Assembly (NCBI RefSeq): GCF_024868665.1
Contig: NC_079907.1
Span: 16,354,254-16,418,253, forward strand
Source of the DNA: Triplophysa rosa
Lineage: Eukaryota > Chordata > Actinopteri > Cypriniformes > Nemacheilidae
Length of the DNA stretch: 64,000 bases
Reading direction: 5' to 3'
Shown here: positions 1 to 11,629 of the stretch, piece by piece
How positions within the stretch are numbered: the first letter of the stretch is position 1
Layout of the letters: each line of letters begins with the position of its first letter
Notes under the pieces: model-generated
The model's input: only the letters and a program-made list of their open reading frames with translations
Databases searched by the model: none
What the model was told of the DNA's origin: nothing
Program-made: the position numbers and the translations under genes

Positions 1-1945
1 CAGACTCTAAAGAAAGCGGCCCGAAAAATGGAGCGCAACTTTAAGAAAACTAAATTAGAGGTATTTCGTACAGCATGGAAGGATAGTATTCGAAAATACA
101 GGAAAGCCCTAAAACATCTGGATCCGCCTACTTTTCATCACTAATAGAAGAAAACCAGCACAACCCTAGGTTTTTATTTAACACAGTGGCTAAATTAACA
201 AAAAATAAATCGTCAGCGACTTCAGATTCTGGATATCAGCATAACAGTGATGAATTTATGAACTACTTCACAAATAAAATCCAAGATATTAGAGAAAAAA
301 TTATATCAATGCAACCAGAAGTGAAACCCGCTGAACAAACTAACTACAGTACCCCTAAGCAGAAATTGCAATTATTTTTTACCGTAGATCACGATGAACT
401 GTCTAAAATCATTAGATCATCTAAATCAACAACATGCATACTAGACCCTATACCTACAAATCTACTGAAAGAGATGCTCCCAGAAATTATAGATCCTCTT
501 CTTAGTATTATTAACTCATCTCTGACATTAGGACATGTGCCTAAAGCATATAAGGTGGCTGTTATAAGGCCTCTTGTCAAAAAACCCCAAACTTGACCCT
601 AGGGAACTACAGGCCTATATCGAATCTACCTTTCATATCTAAAGTTGTGGAAAAAGTAGTTTCAACTCAATTATGCTTCTTCCTCCAAAGAAATGACATC
701 AATGAAGAATTCCAGTCTGGATTTAGAGCATGTCACAGTACAGAGACTGCTTTGATCAGAGTTACAAATGATCTGCTACTGGCGTCTGACCGAGGTTGTA
801 TCTCGTTATTGGTGCTGCTAGACCTTAGTGCTGTATTCGACACCATTGACCACAGCACACTCCTACATAAACTCGAAAATTACGTCGGCATTAAGGGAAT
901 AGCTTTGATATGGTTTAAATCTTATTTACTGTATCCGACCGTTTTCAATTTGTAGCAATAAACAATGAGGTGAGGTGTCACGCAAATTGCAAGTCCAGTA
1001 CGGTGTACCACAGGGCTCAATCTTAGGGCCTCTGCTCTTCGCATTATATATGCTACCTCTAGGAGATATAATAAAGCGACACAGAGTTAGCTTTCACTGT
1101 TATGCTGATGATACTCAACTTTATATTTCCTCAAAGCCTCATGAAACACAGCAGTTCCATCGAAGAATGTAATGCATAGGCGATATAAAAAACTGGATGA
1201 GTAACAACTTTTTATTACTGAACTCGGACAAAACAGAAGTGTTATTTATTGGACCGAAAACCGCCATATGTAACAACCAAGAATACTGCTTAACTATTGA
1301 CGGATGTTCCATAAAACTCTCGTCGTCAGCTAAGAATCTTGGCGTTCTATTCAATAGTAATCTGTCATTTGAGAGCCACGTCGCCAACACCTGTAAAATT
1401 GCATTTTTCCATTTTAAGAATATATCTAAACTACGTCATATGCTGTCAATGTCAAATGTAGAGAAGTTAATTCATGCATTCATGACATCAAGACTAGATT
1501 ACTGTAATGCACTGTTAGATGGTTGCCCTGCAGGCTTATTACAAAAACTCCAACTGGTCCAAAACACGGCATCTCGAGTTCTTACACGTACAAAAAAGTA
1601 TGAACATATTAGCCCGGTTCTGTCAACCTTGCACTGGTTACCTATAAAGCATCGCATTAACTTTAAAAACTTGCCTATTACCTATAAAGCCCTACATGGT
1701 TTAGCTCCTCAGTACTTGAATGAACTATTCTTGTATTACAATCCTTCACGTGCATTATGCTCTCAGGCGTCTTGTCAGTTGGTAATAAATAGAATTTCAA
1801 AATCAAGTGCAGGTGGTAGATCCTTTTCCTATCTAGCGCCTAAACTTTAGAATAGTCTTCCCTGCACTGTCCGGGAGGCAGACACACTCTGTCAGTTCAA
1901 AACTAGACTAAAGACGCATCTTTTTAATCTTGCATACACTACACT
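1..1945 (+). pseudogene. LINE ORF2 reverse transcriptase, broken
   Basis: This is the remnant of the protein that copies LINE RNA at the target site. Visible blocks are [17 protein letters not shown] (about 603-655), a [12 protein letters not shown] stretch, [12 protein letters not shown] (RT palm, about 820-853), [14 protein letters not shown] (about 1000-1041) and the catalytic box YADDTQLYI (about 1100-1127). The C-terminal part has the usual DYCNALLDG and LHWLPIKHRI blocks. Frame changes occur near 120, 590, 935 and 1170. A stop at 1848-1850 falls where LINE relatives have Trp (APKL-stop-NSLP), which fits TGG to TAG. Clearly LINE; activity is excluded by the breaks. Confidence 0.88.
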
Positions 1946-2598
1946 TCCATAATATAAATCCTCTGAGGGTTTAGGCTGCATTAGTTAGATCAACCAGAAC
2001 CAGGAACACAACTGATGTACTTGTTGCATCAAAGAGTGAAGAACAGTACTCTACTCTCAGCCAGTCTTGTCTCATTGTTCCAAGGTTACCACAGCGAGCA
2101 GGATGCAGTTCATGCCCAGACCTGATGGTAGAGCGGAGAATGGGAAGCGGCGACCTGACAAGAGCTGAGATGATTAAATTTCAAATGCTGTTAGATTATT
2201 AATGATAATCTTAAATCTATAATTTACCTTATTAGTAAGTTTATTTATTTTTATTTAGCCTTGTTGTGCAAGCACCGTCGAACTTGTGCAGAGGCAGCAG
2301 CTTTTGCCAGAGGGGAACTGGAATCCCCTGGTTGGGCCTGGTTTCTCCTGAGGTTTTTTTTTCTAGATTGGAGTTTCGGGTTCCTCACCACAGTTTGCAT
2401 TGTGTGTTATTACGTGTGCATATTGTGTATGTGGAGTCTTTTGGGTTTGTCTGTCTTCTGTGTTTGAACCCTTTTCTTGTTTTTACAGGTATAACTTTAA
2501 TTGTTTTGCTTATAGTCAATATGGCTCATGTACAGCTGCTTTGTAACAATGAAAACTGTAAAAAGCACTATATAAATAAAGTTGAGTTGAGGTGCTGA
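1..2598 (+). mobile_element. L2-like LINE, 5' end outside window, decayed
   Basis: A non-LTR retrotransposon enters from the left edge and runs to a 3' tail at about 2598. Order on the plus strand is the linker between endonuclease and RT (1-590), RT core (593-1172), the C-terminal LINE region (1197-1945) and a 3' UTR (about 1950-2598). The 3' end reads into a short TTGAG-type repeat after an AATAAA-like stretch, as in fish L2/Maui elements. The L2 assignment comes from RT motifs and tail; Rex or CR1 relatives are less likely. Several frameshifts and stops show that it cannot encode a working protein. Confidence 0.85.
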
Positions 2599-3671
2599 AT
2601 ATAAAGTAAAAATTATTTGTTGAAGAATCTTAGTGGACCTTTTTCACGGTCATCAGCATTGTAAATCCTCCTTGTAAAGTTTTTTTATATTTTCATTTTT
2701 TTAAATGTATGGACGTTTATAACACTATACTTTGTATTATATTATATTTGCATCAAATTCATTCAACGCTAATACAAGGGTGTTTCTTATAGCCTACAGC
2801 TTCTATGGAAGTCACAGTAAATTTGACATCATTGTCTCTTTTGACTGCTGTTATCAGACTCTCTCTATTTGTTTTTTATTTTGTTGAAAGTAGTGAAAAC
2901 ACTACTGTTGGGTTTTTCATTATTTGAGCAAATGAGAATGCCCAAAAATAAAAGGGTATCCTACAACGGGACAAAAGGCTCCATGGGTTAAAAGGCTCCT
3001 TTGATTTTATTTTCCTGTAAACCACTACAGTACATGGCGTAAACAATTGCAGGTTCTTTTAGGGCATGGTTCTGTCTGTAGCTACTGTAAATTATGCTCT
3101 CATCACAGAGACTGTGCAGAATGCAGCCGAAAAGGAGCTATTGCTCTGGTCTTCTTCTTGAGACTGGCACACATCTGTACAAAATACGAGACTGTAGGAA
3201 CAGACACCTCAAAAAGAAATGTTTAATAACTCAAGTATGAGCTCACCCTTCATTCAGAGAAGCTGGGTTCGCCCTACAGTAGGAAAGAAATGCACAACAA
3301 ATAAAACATAATTTGTCCTTTTAGACTGTAGAGGGCAGCAGAGGTGCTTAAAATGACACTTTGAAACTTTAAGGTGATATTGATTCATTGTTGAGTTTTC
3401 ATCTGAACCATCATGTAGGTAGAAATAATTTGGGTTTCGGATAGGATTAAGGATGGGTTGTCATTATTTTAGCAAATCAGAAAAAAACTGTCAAAATTGT
3501 TCAGCATGGTTTGGTTTTAGAACAGGATGAAATGCAGTTCATGTTCACAGCATCATTCATTGATCTGTTTGCACAATAACTAAACTGAAGGAGGTTCAAT
3601 GAGGTTCTTCAGGTGGGCTAACACCTAAAATGACTCTAAAGTGAATTCATGACCACAGATGTTAAAGATAA
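2599..3671. other. intergenic, AT-rich, no gene seen
   Basis: I see no coding signal, RNA gene or clear element boundary here. The sequence is AT-rich with short open frames only. Confidence 0.5.
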
Positions 3672-3870
3672 AGGGCCCTATCATACACCCAGCGCAATGC
3701 GGCACTGTTTTGGTAGTTTCAGCCCGACACAGTTCTCATTTACCCGTCGTGCGCCCATGGGCGCGTTGATATTTTGAGGAACTGAAAATAGACTGCGCCA
3801 GAGACCAACTCAAACCTGGTCTAAAGTCAATGGCGGTTATTTAAAGAGCGCGTTAGTGAATAGTATAGTA
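3672..3870 (+). mobile_element. non-autonomous DNA-transposon fragment
   Basis: It begins with GGGCCCTATCATACACCC followed by a GCGC-rich stretch (gcgcccatgggcgcg). This is a layout I know from abundant non-autonomous fish DNA transposons of hAT type. Only one end is seen; the other side runs into the repeat array at about 3850. The superfamily is inferred from memory of similar ends. Confidence 0.5.
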
Positions 3871-4500
3871 GTATAGTATAGTACTAGTATCAATGTACTA
3901 GTAGTATGCTTTGAAGTGTACTACTTGAATACCGCTTGGGGCTAAATTGGCCCACACACAAAGTATACTTTAAAGTGTACATTAAGTGTAACAGTAGTAA
4001 ACGTTTGAGTACACAACAAGTTTACAATTATCTTTTCATTTGTACTACCACTATACTCCAAGTAAACTTGTTGGTATACTGATAGATTACTAGTTCAATA
4101 CTTTTAGGACATGTTTAGTCTGTGAAAGTACACTTTGAAGTTTACTCCCAGTAAACTATTAGTTAAGTAGTTTTTATACTGCAAGTATACTTGTAGGTTT
4201 TCTTTAGGTTTACTGGTAGTTTACTAGTAGTACTAGTTTATTACTTTTAGCACATTTGTCATTTATAAAAGTACACTTTAAAGTTTACTCTCAGTAAACT
4301 ACAAATTTATTTTAAGTATGCTTGTAAGCTTTCTTTTGGTAACCTTGCATATATACTGATAGTTAACTATCAATACTTGTAGTGCATTTGTAAGTACACT
4401 TCAAGGTGTATTCTTAGTAAACTACTAGTTGAAGTATTTTTATGAACATACTATTTAGATATTATTTTTGCACTTGAAATACTTGTAATATACCTCTAAC
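3850..4500. repeat. diverged tandem array, units about 125-170 bp
   Basis: A motif of the form AGTACACTTTAAAGTTTACT followed by CAGTAAACTA recurs at about 3961, 4129, 4267 and 4391. Spacings are about 168, 138 and 124 bp. Each unit also carries ACTAGT/ACTTGTAG half-palindromes. It opens with a short TAGTATAG repeat at 3860-3890. It may be an old satellite or the core of a DNA transposon. Confidence 0.6.
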
Positions 4501-4701
4501 TGTACATATACAGATGACTCAAAATCATTAATTACATTAACATATTAATGTTCGCCTTAGTAGGAAAATATTAGGAAACGCAAGCTAAACCAACAACATA
4601 AGTAAATTAAATTCTCTTCAGTTCATATTTATTTCTATAGCACGATTAACATCTTTCACAGCTTTGAAAATACATATTAATATAAAAAATGCTATATTAA
4701 T

Positions 4702-5208
4702 TGTCATGGTTCTGCCTCTTCTTGTCATGTCTGTCGTGGTCTTGTGGCAGAACCATGGCAGAGCCTCTTGTTTTGTGTGGAGAGAAAGATATTATTGTCA
4801 GTCACAATAATGCGTTCTCTCAGGTCTCGTCTTTGGCCCCGCCCCTCTCATTCCTCATTTAGCTTTCAGTCTGTGTTTCATCCCCGACACCTGTCCCTTG
4901 TTAATTATCTTTTGTTAATCTCCCTATATTATGCCCTTGTGTCTCTTGTCCTGTGCTTGTTCGTTCTGCTTGTATCCTGATGGTTTGTTCCCTAAAGGAT
5001 TTCTTGTGGAGTTCATGGTCCCTGTCCCTTGTCATATGTTGTCTTAGTGTATTTTAGCTAGTGTCTTGTCTGTGTTTATACTCCCTTGCTTGTCATTTTA
5101 CATCATCATGGGTTTTTTTTGCTTTGTATTACTGTTTAAATAAATTATTTTGTTAACCCCTTAATTGCTGCCTGCCCTTGGGTTCTTCCCTTTGTCCCAA
5201 TCGTGACA
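4702..5208 (+). mobile_element. solo LTR (Gypsy-type), family A
   Basis: A 507-bp LTR starts TGTCATGG and ends CGTGACA. It is flanked by a perfect 5-bp target duplication TTAAT (4697-4701 and 5209-5213), so it is a complete solo LTR left by LTR-LTR recombination. A TATATTA-like element (about 4925) and AATAAAT (about 5138) fit promoter and polyadenylation signals. No internal coding region is present. A second solo LTR of the same family lies at 60098-60602 in the opposite orientation. The 78-codon frame inside it is not a gene. Confidence 0.9.
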
Positions 5209-5213
5209 TTAAT

Positions 5214-7466
5214 ATAATAAGTAGTGACAGAAGCATAAAACCATAAATTATGCATTAGACATAATAAATAGAAAACTTGTATAGTAAATACAAAAAATAA
5301 TGAAAGCGTTAAATTCCTTTGTGGTCATATGTAATAACTGTACAAAATATCTTACAGGCATATATATGTTTTTAACAAGGGGTTTCAAGATCATCCATTA
5401 ATGTCTTTAAAAATAATCACTTTTAGAATCCTCCAAATGCAGTACGTGCTGGGAAACTTGACTGTCTCTCTCCGACAGGTGATTGGATTTGTAACAATCA
5501 CAGTTCTGTAAGAAAGAAAAACGATAGTACAATCACACTTGCATTACAAATATGAACAATTGTTCATGTCATTTTAAAGAATCAGAAGCATCTTTTTGTA
5601 CAAGTAACAGAGAAAAAAGGTCTTACATTGAAATATTGTGTATAACGTTATAAGAGAAAACAATAAATAGTATGATAAACCATACAACAAAATATTGAAT
5701 TATTTCATATAAAGATTTCACAAAGCAGTGTTTGTGAGTCTTTCAGCATTTGATATGCATTACATTTCATAATAAATAAAAGTTTGTTCTGATCTTAGAA
5801 TCTGATTGGCCGAGCTGCATTTCTAAAGAGCTGATTTACACATTAGGTGGGATTTACGTGAATTCAACACAGTGGAGAAATTATATTACAGTACTATCAC
5901 GAAATGTTAACGTAGAACTCACTTAACATGACTGTTATGTCGTTGAACAATGAAAATTAAGCAATTCAGCAATAACAAATATGCTAGAAAAGCACCAACA
6001 TACTTTCATTCACTCCATCAGAGTTCAGATGGACTCCACCTACAGGTTGAACTGTGTAACTGCGTAGGAGCAGTGCCAATACACACATGTAACTTACACT
6101 TGTAAGCACAGTTAAATGAATATGTTGAGTTTAATCGCGTTCTATAATTCAGAGTTGTCATTGCTTAGTTAAACTAAGTAAAGAAAAAAATGTCAAATCA
6201 AAATAAATTAAATGCACTTAATTTTTTAAGCAAGCATTTAAGTTCCACAAATTTGTATTTATTTTATTCCAAGCCAAGTCATATTTGTTACTGTGTAAGC
6301 TAGAAGATGTAAATGAATTATAAGACATTGTGAAAAACTAGAAGAAAATATTAAGATTATGAAGTATGTAAAATTCTGAAGAAAATAAACTTTACTTGCT
6401 GTGACAAAACTTGGCACTCGGTTGCTAATTCTTAAGTTTTGACCTGTCCATTGTTTTGAGTTCTTGTTCAATTGTCTCATTTCCCTCACTGATTTATCTA
6501 AAATTTCTCGCTTTAATACTGGTAAGATCAGCTGTTTTCTCATAGTTCGAGCCATGTTTTAGGGTTAATGTATGATTGCTTTATATGGGACAACAACTAC
6601 AGGGGGTACAACAACACAGTCATAAAATATAATCTGTCAAACAAGACTGACAGATCATAAAAAACCCAGCCTAATTTGATTGACTAGTCAAAATGATTTA
6701 GTAGGGGGACAGTCACACTTTGATAAGATTGCAAACCTCAAGTCTCAATTCACTCATTTGCATGATAAAAGCCATAAAACAAGGAAACAACACACTCTTA
6801 GAAGAAAAACCCACATAAATATTTATTTTATCTCTCTCTAATTTACAAACACAACCGTCTTTCACAAATAGCCTATAGTAAAATCAAACAGGCTGAAAAA
6901 CACACTTTTTTGATTAGGGAGTGATGAGGGGGGTATGTAGGTAGTTAGCCCCAGGAAGGGTGGGGGACAGAGGAGCCCCCAACAACAGCCATAAAACATA
7001 AATGTCAACAAGATTGACAGGCCATAAAAGTCACCATTTGAGTGACTGGTTGACAGACCTTTGACAGGTGGGGTCATAAATCAATCAAACTTTTGACACA
7101 AGGTATATGATTATACTACTGACATGTTTTAGATTGTCTACATGGAATTAGAAATAATTATATTTTTGTTGTTAGTACACATTACAAGTCCTATTTACCC
7201 CAAAAATCAGTAAACGTACTTCCACACTGTGGAAATCTTTTGGCTTTTCTGATTTTGCCAAGTGAGAGATGCTCTTGGGTCAACATCCTTGTTGTGCCTG
7301 GGATAACATTTCAATCAACCAATAAGATTCAGTCTGCTGTTCACTAAGACTGAATTAAACATCCACTTTTCTAGACCCAATGATTTCACAGTGGGAAAAA
7401 AAACCTACCCTCTATTTATCTAGTTCAGTTCAGATTCGTCACAATTAATAAAATCATTTATCCAGG
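5214..7466. other. intergenic, AT-rich, one weak exon-like frame
   Basis: No recognised gene or element. A minus-strand frame at 6371-6555 reads as a basic, Gln/Asn-rich peptide beginning MARTMRKQLILPVLKREI and is followed by a GTAAAG donor-like site. I do not recognise it. Purine/pyrimidine-biased stretches near 6900-7000 give spurious frames. Confidence 0.45.
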
Positions 7467-8070
7467 TGTCACGAATTCAAAGGGGAAGAACCCAATCGCA
7501 AGCAGGCAGGAAATCAGGGGTAACAAAAGACTTTTATTTAACAAATAACAAACAAAATACCCACGAGGGGGTGTCAAAACGAGAACAGAACTGGTAAACA
7601 AAACCTGAAACAAAAGACTTCCCACGAGGGGGACAAAACGTAAAACAAGGACAGCAAAAACTAAACTAAGGTACACGACCAAAAGTCTTAAATGAAAACA
7701 AGGCAGGGTAAAACACAAAAGCGCTCACAGTCCATGGATAAGGCAGGAAAATAGACACACGGGCAATAACATCAGGACACGAACAAGGTACACTGAATGC
7801 AGTACAAGGTACATAGCACAATCCAGACATGAGGGCATTTTATAGGAAAGACAAACAAAGGGAGATAACGAGGGACAGGTGAGGGTAACGAGACACGGAA
7901 GGGAAGCAATACAGGAGAAGAGAGGGGCGGGGCCTATAAAGAGACACGAGAAAGAACATGAGATGTCAAAACATAAACAACTCATGGCTTTCTCACATAA
8001 AACCTAAGGGCTCTGTCCCGATCCTGCCACATGACTAGAAGTTCAGAACCAAGAAGGCAGGACCGTGACA
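7467..8070 (-). mobile_element. LTR of a minus-strand LTR retrotransposon
   Basis: A 604-bp segment begins TGTCACGAATTC and ends GACCGTGACA on the plus strand, so it reads TGTCACGG...CGTGACA on the minus strand. Immediately inside it (8071-8081) the minus strand carries the purine run AAGGGGGGCTC, the expected polypurine tract. It is therefore the 3' LTR, with the internal region to the right. A CCTATAAA-like promoter motif and GC box near 7925-7940 fit a U3 region. The small frames here are LTR shadows. Confidence 0.8.
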
Positions 8071-8379
8071 GAGCCCCCCCTTAATGAACACCCCCAGGTG
8101 TTCACCAAGGGGTTGACTAACAAGACATGACAGACTGGGACATAGACAAGAACCAGACAAACATGGTGAACATAACAAGGGGGAAACAGGCAATAATAAC
8201 GAACGGGTTAGGGTGGGACAATAAAAATAACAAACATGGGAGGGGGGGAGGGGCAAAACAAGGCTTCAAAGGGGGCAGTCCAAAGGGACTGGGGGAATGG
8301 TCCTAGTCCCCGATTGCGCTTGAGGGCGCGGAGGTCTGGGGGACTTAGGGGAGGAAGTCCTGGAGGGAACCGCCGACTA

Positions 8380-8530
8380 GAATGTCGGCGGGACAAGGCT
8401 GGGTGCCGGCTGGAAGGCCGGCCGCACAAGCCTGGGGACCGGCTGGAAGGCCGGCTGCTGTACCGGCAGGGATGCCGGCTGCTGCACCGGCTGGACAGGA
8501 CACCAAACTGGACACCGGCTGGATCCCGGC
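8380..8530. repeat. GC-rich CCGGCTGG minisatellite
   Basis: Imperfect short units alternating CCGGCTGGAAGG and CCGGCTGCTG/CACC. On the minus strand they give an Ala/Gly/Pro-rich peptide (GIPAGTAAGLPAG). It sits downstream of a gag-like block, much as the 33-bp array does in the element at 25 kb. Confidence 0.6.
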
Positions 8531-8624
8531 TGCACCAGACTGGACTTCCCCCTCCTCGGCTTCTTTTTCCTGGACCGGCCCAGAGGACATGTGGCCGGTT
8601 GCTGGGAAGCGGTGGGGGGCACGA

Positions 8625-9068
8625 CTAGCTCCGTGCTAGAGGAGTCAGACGGGGAGTCCCACAACTCCCTCCGTCCACGCCTGCCGCGGAGACTAGCCAG
8701 TGGTGGAGAGGCTGCATCGGACGAGGTGGAGGGTGCGGAGAGGCCCACGACCCCGAGCTGCAGGGTCTGGCCCTCCGGGATCGTCGCCAGCCCCGTAGAA
8801 GACCCCGCCACGGACAGTCCCCTGGACTCCTCGCGATCTGGAGCTGATCTACGAAGCCCAGGGGCCTCAACCTGTGCATCTCCACAGGCTCAAAGGGTTC
8901 GTCGAGGCAGCTGTTGAAGATAAACTTCAACTTCGCCTCGTCGAACCCTGAGTGGCGCGCAGTGGAGAGGATGTCCATGGCGAAGGTCTTCACGGGGATG
9001 CCTTTCTGGCGAAAGCCGAACAAGGTGTGAGCCTGGCGGCTCCTAAACGCCTCGTCCGTCTCCTCCAT
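8625..9068 (-). CDS. gag-like protein of a non-autonomous LTR element
   Basis: From the ATG at 9066-9068 the minus strand encodes MEETDEAFRSRQAH, then a block with LFGFRQKG, PVKTFAMDILSTARHSGF and EAKLKFIFNSCLDEP. This spacing resembles the C-terminal capsid half of fish Gypsy Gag (FRQG...FA.DF..LA..SGW...L...F..GL). No zinc knuckle or protease follows. The tail is Arg/Pro/Ser-rich and probably out of the original frame. The upstream open reading extends into the neighbouring LTR, so I prefer this Met. Homology is inferred from pattern only. Confidence 0.45.
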   Translation of the reverse strand: MEETDEAFRSRQAHTLFGFRQKGIPVKTFAMDILSTARHSGFDEAKLKFIFNSCLDEPFEPVEMHRLRPLGFVDQLQIARSPGDCPWRGLLRGWRRSRRARPCSSGSWASPHPPPRPMQPLHHWLVSAAGVDGGSCGTPRLTPLARS

Positions 9069-9184
9069 GCTGCCCGCTGGGTTCGGTGTTGGCTGTTGGA
9101 TTCTGTCTTCGTTCCTGTCTGTCTTGTCCTGCTGAGTTTTTTCCCCTTGGGCCGTTCGGGGTTCGGCCCTTGGAGCGGGGGTAC

Positions 9185-9515
9185 TGTCAGGATCCTGTCC
9201 TTCCTGTCCTGAGTGTTCATGCCTTGTGGGTCGTGACAGTACCATGTCTTGTGTGTACAGTATATGTTTCGTCTTGTGTGGAGAGACGTGGCGGTTTGTT
9301 TTGACATTTCGCCACGTGTCCTCCTGTCTTCCATTTAACTCCGCCCCCTTGTTTCTCCGTTAGTGTTTCATCTCCCCCAAATGTCCTTCCCCGTCCCTGT
9401 GTAATTATCCCTCGTTAGTTCTCCCCTTTTTAAGTCCTGTCTTTATTCCCAGCCTTGTCGGTTCATTTTGTGTGTGAGTGTATTATCCATGCCTCATCGT
9501 GTTTTCGTGTCGGAT
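9185..9515 (+). mobile_element. plus-strand LTR, partial
   Basis: The sequence TGTCAGGATCC starts right after the purine tract GAGCGGGGGTAC (9173-9184), the same PPT-to-LTR junction type as at 57416-57424. Downstream are a GC box (ACTCCGCCCCCTTG), CTTTTTAAG and CTTTATTCCC, in the order seen in the solo LTR at 4702. The right end is not clean: it runs into a gag-like fragment at about 9520, so an internal deletion is likely. Confidence 0.6.
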
Positions 9516-9527
9516 TGCGGTCCCACC

Positions 9528-9712
9528 TAGCTCGCCTCCTCTGCGGACTTCGCCAGGGGAGCGAGAGCGTGGATGAGTACGTGGAGAGGTTCCTGGACGT
9601 CGCTGAGAATGGCAGAGATGAGGGCGTTGAGGCCGCTGGACTTCGACGCCGTGTGGCTGTCAGCCGCGGAGCGATCGGAGTCCACGGCCTCAGCACTCAC
9701 CAGCTACTATTG
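9528..9712 (+). pseudogene. gag capsid fragment
   Basis: The plus strand encodes LARLLCGLRQGSESVDEYVERFLDVAEN, the capsid C-terminal pattern of fish Gypsy Gag (LRQG..SV.EY...F). Nothing recognisable precedes or follows it. It is a short remnant next to the partial LTR at 9185. Confidence 0.5.
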
Positions 9713-10141
9713 TGTAATTTCTGGGCACATATAGGTGTTTTTTACATGTATTGAGCACTGTTTTTCACCACAGTTATAAATGCACGTATTGAGAAGTATT
9801 CATAGGAACATTAGTACATAGATGGGTTGATCTGAAATCATAGTCAATAAGAATAATTACATATAAGTAGGTTTATGATGATAATTTGATTATTTGAAGA
9901 AGAATTGATGATTTAATGACACAATCTGTACCTGTAACCAATGATTGTTCATATAAATGCACTTAATGTCACTTTATGAATGTTTAAAGCACATTTGAGC
10001 ACAATGTAACAANTCTCCATACGAGACGGCGTGGCGTACGTGCGTAATCATGGTTACTTTAAACAGTGGAAAATCCCCAGGTTTAGAGAGACACAACAGG
10101 CTTCAAACTTTAGGCCTCTAAAAACATCACTGGATTTTACC
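9713..10141. other. intergenic, no feature seen; one ambiguous base
   Basis: AT-rich sequence without a gene. One undetermined base lies at 10013. Confidence 0.5.
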
Positions 10142-11140
10142 ATACACGAATTGTGGACATATGTTGTATGAACTGACTCTAGGTGTAATGATAGTTTTGA
10201 AGTTTTTGTCATTGTTTTAATTCCGGCACGTCATTCCGTCGAACATTCGCTCCACCTTATCGCATCCAGTGTGTAACGGCTTTAACATTCATTTTCTGTT
10301 TTCTTTACTTCTAGCAAGAATTGAACTAGTTTATGACAGCAATAACCTACAAATCACACACCTTTCTATTAACTTTTTTTAAAAATATGCACATGCTAGA
10401 TACTGTCTAGCAGTAAAATGGTTAATAAGTAAGAGATGACGGAATAACATATTATAGTGTTTCAATCTTTTTTGGCATGACACATTCTTGCTCTAGAGAA
10501 GAGCTCTCAGAAAAGCATTTGTACTAATTTTTCATCCAGAAAAGCATTTGTACTGATTTTTCACCAATCAAGAATATAAGTTATTTGTTAGTCAGCGATT
10601 TGAATTTAAAAACCATTTCATTGTGAAAATAAAATCTTTATTTGTATGGTCATGCAGTGATTTAACGTTCTTATGTGTGGTATACGGATACAATGAATAA
10701 AGCTTTACTACAGAGATAATTGTAGTTATCATATGTGACCATTTTTATTTGTATGTATTGTATTATCCATTATTAAAGCATGATTGTGTGTAATGTTTTG
10801 ACAACAACATAAATAGATAACCACTCAATTTCACTATTAATTTTCTATAAAAAAAAATCTATAGAAATTTGTATTACGACAGTGTTACCTCTTATGGCCT
10901 CTCCAGACTACAATTTTTTTTCATCTGTTACGATGTCACTGTGTCAGATTTTGACTTTGCAAATCTTGACATGTCGTTCACAAGAAACAATGGCAGACTA
11001 TGCGTGTCCTCCCGACGAGAACGGGTTTTCGTCTTTTACGACGTGGGTGAAGTTGACTGCGTATGTGGTGTCATTGAGTAGGCGTTACTATAGTGACTGA
11101 CTTTCGGAAAGAAGCGGCTGCAGTATAAAAATAAACCATA

Positions 11141-11290
11141 GATATGGGAATTGAAGCAGCGTGTTTTGCACTGGCTGTTTTGGCATCAGAAAACCGTAAA
11201 AAAAGAAAAAAAATCCTGACAGTGGACACGTTCCTGGATTGCAAGATGGGGACAGTATGGGTTGTGCATTCTACAGAGAGAACTTGAGGT
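11141..11290 (+). pseudogene. possible Harbinger transposase/nuclease exon 1 remnant
   Basis: After ATGGGAATTGAAGC the frame reads an Ala/Leu-rich helix and a basic run (ENRKKRKK). In a shifted frame it then reads WTRSWIARWGQYG and LQRELE, ending at GAG|GTAAAG. This order resembles the N-terminus of fish Harbinger (HARBI1-like) proteins: helix, Lys/Arg run, WTR.WI.RR..G.Y..L..EL. A frame change at the poly-A run and an in-frame stop make it non-functional. The family assignment is tentative. Confidence 0.35.
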
Positions 11291-11629
11291 AAAGTTATGT
11301 TATGTTTAGTCATGAGAAAATGTAACAGATAGCTCGCCTCCTGCACTTCACCATGTTTGAATGTTGTGTACGGAAGAGCTTCAGTGAGAGCGCTTCTGTG
11401 TTGTGCTTCTATTGGTCAACGTCACTACAGCGTCACAGCTGTCGTGAGCGACCAGGGAAAAAGTTAAACATGTCGTGTGTCGTGCGACCTCGCAGAAGCA
11501 GTTTTGGTTGTCGCATACCATGGCAAACAATACGAGACGACACGATTGAATCTTGCGTCTCGATGCCCCATGTCGTTTACAAATTACTACGATGTCCTAC
11601 AACATGCAAATCGGGTCAAAATCTGGCTC

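Larger units (their letters stand above)
8071..9184 (-). mobile_element. internal region of the minus-strand LTR element
   Basis: This stretch lies between the minus-strand 3' LTR (7467-8070) and the plus-strand LTR start at 9185. It holds a gag-like frame (from Met at 9068 reading leftward), then a GC-rich low-complexity region at 8380-8530 built from CCGGCTGG/GCCGGCTGC repeats. The rest toward 8071 has no pol motifs. I infer a non-autonomous LTR element or a large internal deletion. Confidence 0.6.

Noticed and set aside
7458..8256. Several hydrophobic minus-strand frames
   Set aside because: Pyrimidine-rich U3/R sequence of an LTR gives Leu/Ser/Phe-rich frames. The TG...CA ends and polypurine tract explain the region.
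9185..9250. Minus-strand 5' LTR of the element at 7467
   Set aside because: The promoter-like motifs and the GGGGGTAC tract place this LTR on the plus strand, and its sequence does not match 7467-8070.
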